Source: Candidatus Thalassarchaeaceae archaeon (lineage in GTDB: Archaea > Thermoplasmatota > Poseidoniia > Poseidoniales > Thalassarchaeaceae). From it: 19,020 nt of DNA. The translations under genes and the position numbers were made by a program. Location of the stretch: positions 1 to 19,020 of the forward strand of contig JASLJW010000118.1 of assembly GCA_030747885.1 (NCBI GenBank), given 5' to 3'. How positions within the stretch are numbered: position 1 is the stretch's first letter; each line of letters opens with the position of its first letter. Below the pieces are notes generated by a model. The model ran no database searches. It saw only the letters and a list, made by a program, of their open reading frames with translations, and was not told where the DNA came from. Positions 1 to 6,771 of this stretch are shown one piece after another.

Positions 1-909
1 CAAGGTTGGCCAGGAGAGATGGGAGTGTGGGGGGATCACCAAATTCTAGGATTGACTCGATTGGCAGAAGGGCTCAGAGATCGTGGTGCATTGAGTCTTG
101 TTCAGATATTTCACGGAGGAATGCGTGCGCCTGCGGAACTAATTGGTGAGACACCAATTTCAGCGAGCATCAATCATGAGAATACGGGTAATGAGGCAGC
201 TCGTGAAATGACATCTTCCGAGGTAGAAGAAGCGATTGAAGCATTCGCAGCAGCAGCTGAAAGATGTGAGAAGGCAGGAATCGATGGTGTGGAGATTCAT
301 GGCGCACATGGATATCTAATTGCCCAATTCTTAGGTAAAGTTACCAATCGAAGAGAAGATGAATGGGGTGGTGATTTCACCGGACGTTCTCGATTTCTGA
401 TGAAGATTATCGAAGCAGTTAGGAAGCGAACGAAACCATCGTTTACAGTTGTGGTTCGTATTTCACCAGAGATTCTCGATCTTGGAATTCATCTAGACGA
501 GAGTCTTGAACTCGCGCGACGTCTAGTAGAGACTGATATCGATGCACTACACATATCATGCTGGGATGTGTTCAAGGGTTCAGAAGGTGAACCAGATGAT
601 TCGAGGACACTCACACGACGATTCCGTGAGGTAATCCCTGAGGGCTTCCCTCTTATTTCGACTGGGAGTATCTGGGCTGCAGAAGATGTCCAATTTGTAA
701 TGGAAGAAGGTGCAGATCTTGTCGGAGTCGGAAAAGTAGGAATTGCTCATCCGGACTGGCCTCTAGGTCTCGTAGATTCTGACTATTCTCCTGCCCCTGC
801 ACCGTTTACCACTCAGCACCTTGAGTCTGTAGCGTTGAGTCCAATCTTTGTTGAATACATGCATCGTTACCGTGGATTTGTGGTGGGCGGTCGACCGTTA
901 GAAGATTGA
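1..909 (+). CDS. NADH:flavin oxidoreductase, Old Yellow Enzyme family (5' end missing)
   Basis: FMN-dependent TIM-barrel oxidoreductase, expected to reduce an activated double bond with NAD(P)H in the cytosol; the substrate cannot be told. The frame is open to base 1, and the residues before the first ATG (19) read QGWPGE, which fits the conserved GFPGQLG-type segment of the family, so this ATG is internal and about 70 N-terminal residues lie outside the window. Counting from that ATG, the family signature HGAHGYL carries the substrate-binding pair H94 and H97, followed by the usual QFL...TNRREDEWGG block. The late phosphate-binding strand reads GVGKVGIAHPDWP, with Lys where Arg is common. 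An HGGMRA segment replaces the usual NHAGR. No C-terminal Fe-S or second flavin domain follows, so it is a single-domain member. It ends 3 bases from the stop of the convergent neighbour. Confidence 0.9.
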   Translation, partial: QGWPGEMGVWGDHQILGLTRLAEGLRDRGALSLVQIFHGGMRAPAELIGETPISASINHENTGNEAAREMTSSEVEEAIEAFAAAAERCEKAGIDGVEIHGAHGYLIAQFLGKVTNRREDEWGGDFTGRSRFLMKIIEAVRKRTKPSFTVVVRISPEILDLGIHLDESLELARRLVETDIDALHISCWDVFKGSEGEPDDSRTLTRRFREVIPEGFPLISTGSIWAAEDVQFVMEEGADLVGVGKVGIAHPDWPLGLVDSDYSPAPAPFTTQHLESVALSPIFVEYMHRYRGFVVGGRPLED

Positions 910-912
910 GAA

Positions 913-1956
913 TCAAGGACTAACAAGCCACTTGGCCAATTGCCGATAATCCAATTCAGCATCCATTTCAATCCCTAAATCACTGAACAATTCGAAAACC
1001 TCAGTTTCATTGATTGGTTCATCTCCCATTTCAGTTAGAATTCTGAATAGTTCAGATGCAGATATTGTTCCAGTATCATTGGGATCGAAGATTCGGAATG
1101 CTTTCAGCAATTCTTCTTCTGATTCTGAAATTGCTTCTGAATAAGCGATTACCTCCTTGTTCTCTTCTGTAATGACTCTGACTCTTGAAAGTGGGACATT
1201 ATCTTCGACATCTCCGTCATCAAAATCTACTCTAATTGTGTGATCAGGATGTATGACCGCTACTTCGGCAGGGAAGTAGTATCCATGCGCCTTCCAGTTT
1301 ACGAAGACTCGATCTCCAACACTAAGGTTGGGGGCCAAATGAATCCTAGATTGCTCGACACGAAGCTCAGCATCCCCATCATCGTATTGGATATCATAGG
1401 TACCATCTCGATTTACATCAGCAATCGTTCCGAAATAGAGTGGACCTGCGTTCTTCCAATTAGCTAAAACTCTATTTCCAATTGTGAAGAGAGGTTGAGA
1501 TGCACGAATACATCCTGGAGAATCACCAATGACTACTGCATATTTTGTTTCTACTCGACTACTTTTTGGAACAGAGACAACATACGTCCCATCATCGTTG
1601 ACTTCCATGACTGTACAATCATCTAACCATCGTTCATTGGTTGGGCTGTAATAGTCTACAGAATCTCCAACACTCAATTTCTGAATTTCAGGAGCCATTA
1701 GTTCTACAGGAATTTCCTGCTTTGGTTCGTTAGAAACAACACCGAGTTTATCCAAAGCCATGATTACAGCACTGGTAACTGCTTCGACATCGTTGTTGAT
1801 TACAGTATGATGAATATCGCCAGACATAGCAGAATCTTGGAAACTCAAGGGCCCATCAGATTCAGACTTCACACTTCCTTCTTGCGATTCTCCGCAAAAT
1901 GGGCATAATTTCCATTCTCGTTGAACCTCCTTACCGCACTCCCTACAGAATGGCAT
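913..1956 (-). CDS. Zinc ribbon - triple Tudor-like - EF-hand protein
   Basis: Function unknown; the architecture suggests a soluble adaptor or sensor. Residues 4-21 form a zinc ribbon (C4, C7, C18, C21). A polar linker (about 25-90) follows. Three repeats resemble Tudor/DUF4537-type small barrels at about 94-145, 156-207 and 211-262; the last two share the pattern 'G-D/N-R-V-x-x-NWK ... DGTYDIQYDDGD' and the like, with aromatic residues at the expected cage positions. The C-terminus is an EF-hand pair: loop D291-x-N293-x-T295-G296-T297-I298-x-x-x-E302 is a canonical 12-residue calcium loop, while the second (about 326-337) is degenerate. The ATG at 1954-1956 is preceded by GGGAGGAC, which sits very close (1-2 bases) for a Shine-Dalgarno site. 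The gene is divergent from the 2062 gene across 105 bases and tail-to-tail with the oxidoreductase. Domain calls come from reading motifs, not from profile searches. Confidence 0.8.
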   Translation of the reverse strand: MPFCRECGKEVQREWKLCPFCGESQEGSVKSESDGPLSFQDSAMSGDIHHTVINNDVEAVTSAVIMALDKLGVVSNEPKQEIPVELMAPEIQKLSVGDSVDYYSPTNERWLDDCTVMEVNDDGTYVVSVPKSSRVETKYAVVIGDSPGCIRASQPLFTIGNRVLANWKNAGPLYFGTIADVNRDGTYDIQYDDGDAELRVEQSRIHLAPNLSVGDRVFVNWKAHGYYFPAEVAVIHPDHTIRVDFDDGDVEDNVPLSRVRVITEENKEVIAYSEAISESEEELLKAFRIFDPNDTGTISASELFRILTEMGDEPINETEVFELFSDLGIEMDAELDYRQLAKWLVSP

Positions 1957-2061
1957 GTCCTCCCGTATCGTTCAATCATAATCATTCTTCTGTTTGCAAA
2001 AAAATTCTGAATTTGGGGCCGTGGGCATTCCATCAAAGGTTTCATACCCTTCCCCGGAAGT

Positions 2062-2592
2062 ATGTACACTGTGGAACCCACCACTCTTGCCTTACCTGTG
2101 CTCATCAATGGAGTTCGGGCTTTAGCAACAGCATACGATGGATATGAGAAAGGTAAATTTCTAAAATCCGATAAAGCAGTTCGTCAGGAAATCCGTAGAA
2201 GAACGGACATGATGCGAGGCCATCTAGAACGTGTCCAATTGCGAGCACATCAAGATGGTGATCGAACTTTGAGAAATCAATGTGAACAGGTGTTAATTTC
2301 TCTTCAAGGTATTTCAGACGATGCTCAGATGGCAGTCACTGGATCACCCACATCAATACATGATGGGGCAGGAAAACTAAGCAGAAAAGGCCAGAAGAAA
2401 ATTGTCGAACATGATTTGAAAACGCTGAATATGTTGGTGGATTGCACTCGATTAATCAATGCAATACTTTCCCCTGGAGAGGTAGAGATTGAAGGTGAGA
2501 TTTCAATGAATATGGTTCATGATAAAATTGCTCGTGCAAGAAATCATTTCCTTGAAAGGAACATGTACATTGATGGATTAGTAAAAAGGTGA
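2062..2592 (+). CDS. Helical protein of unknown function, first gene of the SPFH-like unit
   Basis: I do not recognise a family. The 176-residue product is predicted mostly helical, with alternating charged and hydrophobic residues, an R/K-rich segment at about 40-55 (EIRRRTDMMRGHLERVQLRA) and no signal peptide, cysteine motif or clear membrane helix; residues 8-24 are mildly hydrophobic. The ATG at 2062 starts just after a weak GGAAG. The frame stays open with ordinary codon use over its full length, and the next gene begins 4 bases after the stop, with this gene's final bases GGTGA serving as that gene's ribosome-binding site. This layout argues for co-expression and probably a shared role with the SPFH-like protein, for example as a binding partner. 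That role is inference. Confidence 0.75.
   Translation: MYTVEPTTLALPVLINGVRALATAYDGYEKGKFLKSDKAVRQEIRRRTDMMRGHLERVQLRAHQDGDRTLRNQCEQVLISLQGISDDAQMAVTGSPTSIHDGAGKLSRKGQKKIVEHDLKTLNMLVDCTRLINAILSPGEVEIEGEISMNMVHDKIARARNHFLERNMYIDGLVKR
2588..2592 (+). promoter_or_regulatory. Shine-Dalgarno GGTGA overlapping the upstream stop codon
   Basis: GGTGA ends with the TGA stop of the 176-residue gene and lies 4 bases before the ATG at 2597. It matches the anti-Shine-Dalgarno end of 16S rRNA and would couple translation of the two genes. Confidence 0.5.
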
Positions 2593-2596
2593 AAGA

Positions 2597-3820
2597 ATGA
2601 GTCAGAATACATACAAATGGAGAAACAACCCTGCAGTTATTGCGAAATATGTCCATGATCGAGAAGTTCCAAAGGGTGCGGAAGTTACTCTGAAACCCAA
2701 CGAAGCATGTGTCGTGGTAGAGGATGGCAGAATTTCTGGTGTTGCCACTCAGAAGCATATGGAAGTCAATCCAGAAGCAGGTCTACTTTCGAAGATGTTT
2801 GGTAGGGGCAATCCAAAGAGAACTTTCCTTTTTGTTTTCTTGGGACCACATGAATTGATTCTTCGTTTGGAAGGCATGACTTCTGATGGTCGTTCAGCAT
2901 CTGGATTTATGGTGATGCGTGTAGGTTTCTCTAGAGAAGGTGCCCCTCGATTGTTGCAACTTCCAGCGAAAGGCAATATGGAAATCACTTCTGCTACATT
3001 GGTATCTATTCTTGAATCTGAAGTGAATGCTCGACTCAAGCCAATCATCCATCAACTTACTGAAGATCAACTGCGAAACGTCGATGCTACTTCTGATTTG
3101 ATGATGGAAGTAAGAACAGGTCTTCGTTCGACTTTTGAGTCATTGGGCCTTCAACTTCAGACCTCTTTCGTTAATTGGAATACAACTGAAGCTGAGAAGG
3201 TACTCAAGATGCGTGCTGATCTTTCAGCCCTCGAAGCTAGAAATGCGATAATGGAAGAGAAACAAATTATGGAAATGGAAACCATCTTAGCAGCGAATCT
3301 AAGAGCAGCTGAACTCGAAGCAAGATCTCGAATGTCTTCACTAGCTGCCGAAGAACGTGCAAAGTCAGAAGTTGAACTTGCAGCATTACGTGCAGAAGGC
3401 GATTTAGATATGGAGCGATGGAACCAAGCAGCTAAATTACATTCTGAGCGCGAAGATCTTCGTCGAGATCAGGAAATGGCTGATGCAGATCATCAAGTTG
3501 GACTTGCAGAACGAGAAGCAGAAAGGCAGAAGATTCTCCAAGAGACACAATTGGAGACCGAGGAACGTCGTCAAAAGAGTGCAATGGACATGTTTGATCA
3601 AGTACAAGCAAGGAAGAGAGATAGGATGGCCATGCAAGCAGATCGAGAACAGAATCGAATTGATGCTGCAACACAGGGTTCCGAATCAATCATAGCAACA
3701 TTGACAGAAATTGCACAATCCTCTAAAGATCCAGAGGTGGCTATGGAAGCACTCAGACAACTTTCTGAGATTCGAAAGGCAGATGTTGACGCTGCAAAAG
3801 ATGCATACATAGATGAATAA
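2597..3820 (+). CDS. SPFH/Band 7-like protein with long coiled coil
   Basis: Probably a membrane- or complex-scaffolding protein of the wider SPFH (stomatin/flotillin) group, resembling the soluble YdjI or 'virion core protein'-like branch. Residues about 5-120 give the SPFH start: a W-R-N-N-P segment, then EVTLKPNEACVVVEDGRISG, equivalent to 'V.pgq.avv..dGki', and further strands. The SPFH second half ends near GLQLQTSFVNW (about 185-195). Residues about 200-355 are an almost uninterrupted Glu/Arg/Ala-rich coiled coil, followed by a short helical tail (about 358-400) ending in DAYIDE. There is no N-terminal membrane helix, signal peptide or zinc ribbon, so attachment to a membrane would need a partner. 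The ATG is 4 bases after the upstream stop with GGTGA in front of it. The SPFH call rests on pattern similarity; a divergent coiled-coil protein is the alternative. Confidence 0.7.
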   Translation: MSQNTYKWRNNPAVIAKYVHDREVPKGAEVTLKPNEACVVVEDGRISGVATQKHMEVNPEAGLLSKMFGRGNPKRTFLFVFLGPHELILRLEGMTSDGRSASGFMVMRVGFSREGAPRLLQLPAKGNMEITSATLVSILESEVNARLKPIIHQLTEDQLRNVDATSDLMMEVRTGLRSTFESLGLQLQTSFVNWNTTEAEKVLKMRADLSALEARNAIMEEKQIMEMETILAANLRAAELEARSRMSSLAAEERAKSEVELAALRAEGDLDMERWNQAAKLHSEREDLRRDQEMADADHQVGLAEREAERQKILQETQLETEERRQKSAMDMFDQVQARKRDRMAMQADREQNRIDAATQGSESIIATLTEIAQSSKDPEVAMEALRQLSEIRKADVDAAKDAYIDE

Positions 3821-3832
3821 TCCATCCCTTAG

Positions 3833-4582
3833 TCAATCATTTCTACTGAATCTATGAATTCTTTCTAGGAATCTTTCCACACGGTCTTGAGTCCATTCTG
3901 GGAGTTCTGGGACAATCGGATGATCATTTTCTTCATTTTGGATTCCTACGTCCTCCTCTTCATCTTCAAATTCATGGAAAAAAGGTGGATCTTCTTCAGC
4001 CCATCCTTCGATTTCATCTTCAGAAAACGGTCCTCCAAATCTCCATTGGGTTTGTTTTCTGATTTTTAGTACAGCTTCATGCCATTCTTCTTCTGTTGGA
4101 GTTTTAGGAAAAGAATCCCGTAGATCTATACATTTTTCAAGCGTCACAATTTCTTCAGCAGCATGTACATCGTTTGTTAGTGCCATGGCATATGTGAAGA
4201 CAAGATCCCCTACTGGAATTTCTTCGGATTCATCTGCCAAATCAACGCATGGATGTAAACAGATTTCATTTGCGATTAACGCTGCATTTTTTGTTCGATA
4301 ACATTCAATGCTCATTTTGAATGGTGTTTGAACTGCGAAACGATATCCAAGCCCTGAAACACCAGCAACAATGAATTCGTGACCATCGATTTCTACAAAC
4401 CCACTCCCTTCAACAGTAATTGTTCTCAACAATTCTAATGAACGTCGTACAGAAGGTTTGATGTCTAATTGGAAAATAGCAGAACATGTTAGACAAATTT
4501 GGAGATTTTGAGGAGTGGGATATCTATGATATGGTAGATGGCAAATTCCACATGGTTGTTTTTCACCTATATTTGCGCTCAT
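3833..4582 (-). CDS. Putative zinc-binding protein with acidic C-terminal region, unknown function
   Basis: Unrecognised 249-residue soluble protein. It opens with a likely zinc site of two CxxC knuckles, C11-x2-C14 and C30-x2-C33, spaced as in a treble clef or zinc ribbon. A mixed alpha/beta middle follows (about 40-155), with scattered cysteines at 94, 108, 112 and 151. Residues about 186-222 are a strongly acidic, probably disordered stretch, and a basic amphipathic helix ends the protein (WTQDRVERFLERIHRFSRND). No signal peptide or membrane helix is seen. The ATG at 4580-4582 lies 22 bases downstream of the TATA octamer CTTATATG on the minus strand, which places transcription start at or next to the ATG, so the mRNA is probably leaderless. 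The gene is tail-to-tail with the SPFH-like gene (12-base gap) and divergent from L15e. Confidence 0.7.
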   Translation of the reverse strand: MSANIGEKQPCGICHLPYHRYPTPQNLQICLTCSAIFQLDIKPSVRRSLELLRTITVEGSGFVEIDGHEFIVAGVSGLGYRFAVQTPFKMSIECYRTKNAALIANEICLHPCVDLADESEEIPVGDLVFTYAMALTNDVHAAEEIVTLEKCIDLRDSFPKTPTEEEWHEAVLKIRKQTQWRFGGPFSEDEIEGWAEEDPPFFHEFEDEEEDVGIQNEENDHPIVPELPEWTQDRVERFLERIHRFSRND

Positions 4583-4604
4583 TTCATTAGTGATTCAATG
4601 ACCA

Positions 4605-4612
4605 CATATAAG
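4605..4612 (-). promoter_or_regulatory. TATA box (CTTATATG) of the 249-residue zinc protein
   Basis: Minus-strand CTTATATG ends 22 bases before the ATG at 4582. Archaeal transcription usually starts about 22-27 bases after the box, so the message should be leaderless. Confidence 0.55.
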
Positions 4613-4656
4613 TCAAACAATTCAGTTTCTCTTCATTTCTTGTCTTCCGAACGGCT

Positions 4657-4664
4657 CTTATATG
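4657..4664 (+). promoter_or_regulatory. TATA box (CTTATATG) of the L15e gene
   Basis: Same octamer as the divergent promoter. It ends 35 bases before the L15e ATG, predicting a start site near 4687 and a leader of about 13 bases that carries AGAGGGG. Confidence 0.55.
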
Positions 4665-4687
4665 GGGGGAATCTCGCCGAGATGCTC

Positions 4688-4694
4688 AGAGGGG
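4688..4694 (+). promoter_or_regulatory. Shine-Dalgarno (AGAGGGG) deciding the L15e start
   Basis: AGAGGGG lies 5 bases before the ATG at 4700. It supports that start over the in-frame ATG at 4682, which would lie upstream of the predicted transcription start. Confidence 0.45.
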
Positions 4695-4699
4695 TTGTC

Positions 4700-5290
4700 A
4701 TGGGGAAATCTGCCTACCATCACGTTCGTGAAGCGTGGAAGCGCCCCAAGTCCTCAATGTCTACTCATCATCGAAGAGATAGGCAAGCACAGTGGAGGCG
4801 TGAGCCTGTTTTCCAACGAATCCCTAAGCCCACCAGAATTGATGCAGCACGTCGAATGGGGTACAAAGCCAAGCAAGGAGTTGTAATGATTCGCACTCGC
4901 GTCCGCCGTGGTGGTCTTCGCAAGGGTAAGATCCACATGAAGAGGAAACCTTCCAAGGCTGGTATTACAAAAATCACCATGGCTAAATCCACTCAAAGGA
5001 TTGCCGAAGAAAGAGTTTCCAAGAGATATCCGAATCTTGAGGTATTGAATTCGTATTGGGTTGGAGAAGATGGAAAGAACAAGTTTTTCGAAGTTATTTG
5101 CGTGGATCCCGCTCATCCAGTAATCAAAGCAGACAAGCATCTTGGTCCAATGGCCAATTCAAGCAACCGTGGTCGTGCACATCGTGGTAAGACGAGTGCC
5201 GGAAAGCGTGGCCGAGGTTTACACAACAAGGGCAAGGGTGCAGAGAAACTTCGCCCGAGTCTCGCTGCCAACAAGAATCGCGGCAAGTGA
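4700..5290 (+). CDS. rpl15e: 50S ribosomal protein L15e
   Basis: Large-subunit ribosomal protein of the archaeal/eukaryotic L15e family, which binds 23S rRNA; absent from bacteria. The 196-residue product matches the family's usual length and shows its hallmarks: an N-terminal SAYHHVREAWKRP segment, a PTRIDAARRMGYKAKQG block, a RTRVRRGGLRKGK block, a middle EVLNSYWVGEDGK..FEVI segment, a PAHPVIKAD segment and a Gly/Arg/Lys-rich C-terminus with RGRAHRGKTSAGKRGRGL. The frame is open from 4538, but family alignment, the AGAGGGG ribosome site and the predicted transcription start all favour ATG 4700. The PRC-barrel gene follows after 57 bases and RNase Z after that, so the three may share a transcript. 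Confidence 0.97.
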   Translation: MGKSAYHHVREAWKRPKSSMSTHHRRDRQAQWRREPVFQRIPKPTRIDAARRMGYKAKQGVVMIRTRVRRGGLRKGKIHMKRKPSKAGITKITMAKSTQRIAEERVSKRYPNLEVLNSYWVGEDGKNKFFEVICVDPAHPVIKADKHLGPMANSSNRGRAHRGKTSAGKRGRGLHNKGKGAEKLRPSLAANKNRGK

Positions 5291-5347
5291 TGATTCCTCT
5301 GTTTCATTCGGACAAGGTTCAATGCCCACCGCGTATGCTGGGTAGTC

Positions 5348-5602
5348 ATGCCTGACCTGCGTGCCGATGATCTTCGTTCTCGGCCAGTCATTTTACCTGA
5401 TGGGCGTGTACTTGGAATGGTTCATGACGCAATTGTGGATGTTGACTCAACATCAATCACTCACCTTTTCGTGACGAGCCCCCCTCCTCAGATTGTTGAG
5501 GATAGCATCCATATTGCAATTCCATGGCGTTGGATTCGTTCGATTGGAGACGTGGTAGTTCTACGTTGGTTCCCCCCTACTCCAATTCCAAAGTCCCGTT
5601 AA
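5348..5602 (+). CDS. Single-domain PRC-barrel protein
   Basis: An 84-residue stand-alone PRC-barrel protein, a small beta-barrel fold related to the one in the ribosome-maturation factor RimM and in photosynthetic reaction-centre H subunits. The sequence shows the family pattern: a 'SRPVILPDGRVLGMVHDAIVD' type opening with the G-R-x-L-G turn, a central ITHLFVT strand, then IAIPWRWIRSIGDVVVLRW, equivalent to the 'vPw..I..igd.vil' finish. Archaeal proteins of this size are common and poorly characterised. Its position between L15e and RNase Z suggests a link to RNA or ribosome processing, which is inference only. No clear TATA box or Shine-Dalgarno site precedes the ATG at 5348, consistent with read-through from L15e. 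Confidence 0.88.
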   Translation: MPDLRADDLRSRPVILPDGRVLGMVHDAIVDVDSTSITHLFVTSPPPQIVEDSIHIAIPWRWIRSIGDVVVLRWFPPTPIPKSR

Positions 5603-5609
5603 TTCGGGA
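5594..5609 (+). other. Short inverted repeat spanning the PRC-barrel stop codon
   Basis: TCCCG, six-base loop TTAATT, CGGGA: a perfect 5-bp stem around the TAA stop, followed by TTTCATTT. It could be a weak terminator or chance; the next gene starts 33 bases later. Confidence 0.25.
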
Positions 5610-5632
5610 TGGTTTCATTTGTACGGAACCAA

Positions 5633-5638
5633 GGTGAG
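5633..5638 (+). promoter_or_regulatory. Shine-Dalgarno (GGTGAG) deciding the RNase Z start
   Basis: GGTGAG is 4 bases before the ATG at 5643. An in-frame TTG at 5619 has no such site, so ATG 5643 is preferred. Confidence 0.5.
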
Positions 5639-5642
5639 TAGT

Positions 5643-6725
5643 ATGCTTACCCTCCATGTGCTTGGTACCTCTTCCGCCAAGCCTGCCAAGGATAGAAGTG
5701 TTTCAGGGTCTTTTTTGAATGCCCCTGGTGGACCACTTCTAATCGATTGTGGAGAAGGCATGCAACAGAGAATTGCAGGGCACGATAGATGGCTTCGATC
5801 AATAGGTTCTAACGAACGAACTAGGATTTCAAAAATACGAGCAATTTTCCTGACCCATGGTCATCTAGATCATTGTTGGGGACTTTTGCCAATGTTACAT
5901 TCAATGGACAAAGATAGCCGTACATCTCGTTTAGAGATACATGGCCCCACTTCGAATGCTGCTTTGGATTGGGTCAAAGAAAATCCAGGTGATATTCCAA
6001 GTGAGGATTCTGGAGTACATCCAGGAGATCTAGCGATACAGTTTGATTGGTGGAAGAAACATGGAGGAAATGGAGCGTTTAATTTTGAGATAGATTGGAT
6101 TCTCCATCCAGTAGATGAAATTGGTTTAGAGGGCATAATGATCCCTAATCAAAACGAGATAGAAATCCATGCATACGTTACAGATCACGGCATTCCTTCA
6201 CTGGCATATTGTTTTTCAACACCTGAACTTCCTGGTCGATTTGATACTAAAGCAGCTAGATTAGATGGACACGATGAAGAAATGATTCGAACCATGGCAT
6301 CAGATGCTCAGAATCCAGGAGGATATAGGGGTCCTATTCGTTCATCCCGTTCGATTTTGATTAGTGGAGATACTACTCGAAATGTTCCTTCATTTAGTAG
6401 ATTAAATAGCCAAATTGATGTTTTAGTTCATGAGTCAACTTTTGATGATTCATTAGAGAAGGAAGCAGCTTCCTATGGGCATAGCACTGCAAGAGATGCA
6501 GCAACAGTAGCATCTCAGATGAATGCCAGAATGCTTTGTCTAACTCATTTTTCATCTAGATTCCAAGAAGTCTCACATTTAGAAGAGGAGGCCCGTTCAG
6601 TACATTCGAATTCATATGCGTTGGAAGATGGTGATCGAATTTCTATTGATTCAGATGGAACTATTCGTCTCGAGAGAAAACAATCTGAATCTTGGCATTT
6701 AATCAGAGAGGTACAGGAATCTTGA
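5643..6725 (+). CDS. rnz: Ribonuclease Z (tRNase Z), MBL-fold tRNA 3' endonuclease
   Basis: Zinc-dependent endonuclease that removes the 3' trailer from precursor tRNA before CCA handling. The 360-residue protein begins LTLHVLGTSSAKP, the family's usual first strand and LGTSG-like loop. The D35-C36-G37-E38-G39 segment and the metal motif H72-G-H74-L-D76-H77 fit the RNase Z set. H182 (TDHGIPSLAYCF) matches the family's HxxPSLAY segment, D243 (ISGDT) is the bridging aspartate, H263 (VHEST) starts the HEAT-like box, GHSTARDAA follows, and H302 (LTHFSSRF) is the last metal ligand. It is somewhat longer than the roughly 300 residues usual in archaea; the extra length lies mainly around 95-175 and 195-235, where the flexible arm or insertions would sit. 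A related MBL hydrolase cannot be wholly excluded, but all key residues are present. Confidence 0.88.
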   Translation: MLTLHVLGTSSAKPAKDRSVSGSFLNAPGGPLLIDCGEGMQQRIAGHDRWLRSIGSNERTRISKIRAIFLTHGHLDHCWGLLPMLHSMDKDSRTSRLEIHGPTSNAALDWVKENPGDIPSEDSGVHPGDLAIQFDWWKKHGGNGAFNFEIDWILHPVDEIGLEGIMIPNQNEIEIHAYVTDHGIPSLAYCFSTPELPGRFDTKAARLDGHDEEMIRTMASDAQNPGGYRGPIRSSRSILISGDTTRNVPSFSRLNSQIDVLVHESTFDDSLEKEAASYGHSTARDAATVASQMNARMLCLTHFSSRFQEVSHLEEEARSVHSNSYALEDGDRISIDSDGTIRLERKQSESWHLIREVQES

Positions 6726-6771
6726 TGCTAATAGTGGATTCATTCAAGTCGGAAGAGGTAGGTTTCATTTC

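Noticed and set aside
1990..2010. A7 run read as T7 on the minus strand as a possible terminator
   Set aside because: It lies upstream of both divergent genes, where no transcript should end; more likely part of an AT-rich promoter region.
1869..2108. Minus-strand 79-residue frame across the divergent intergenic region
   Set aside because: It overlaps the N-terminus of the Tudor/EF-hand gene and the start of the 176-residue gene in shadow frames, with no recognisable protein features.
4538..4699. N-terminal extension of L15e by 54 residues
   Set aside because: The extension reads across both promoters, has no similarity to the family start, and lies upstream of the predicted transcription start.
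4754..5140. 128-residue minus-strand open frame inside L15e
   Set aside because: L15e is certain on the + strand; this is its antisense shadow.
5619..5642. TTG start for RNase Z eight codons upstream
   Set aside because: ATG 5643 begins exactly at the family's first strand and has GGTGAG at proper spacing.
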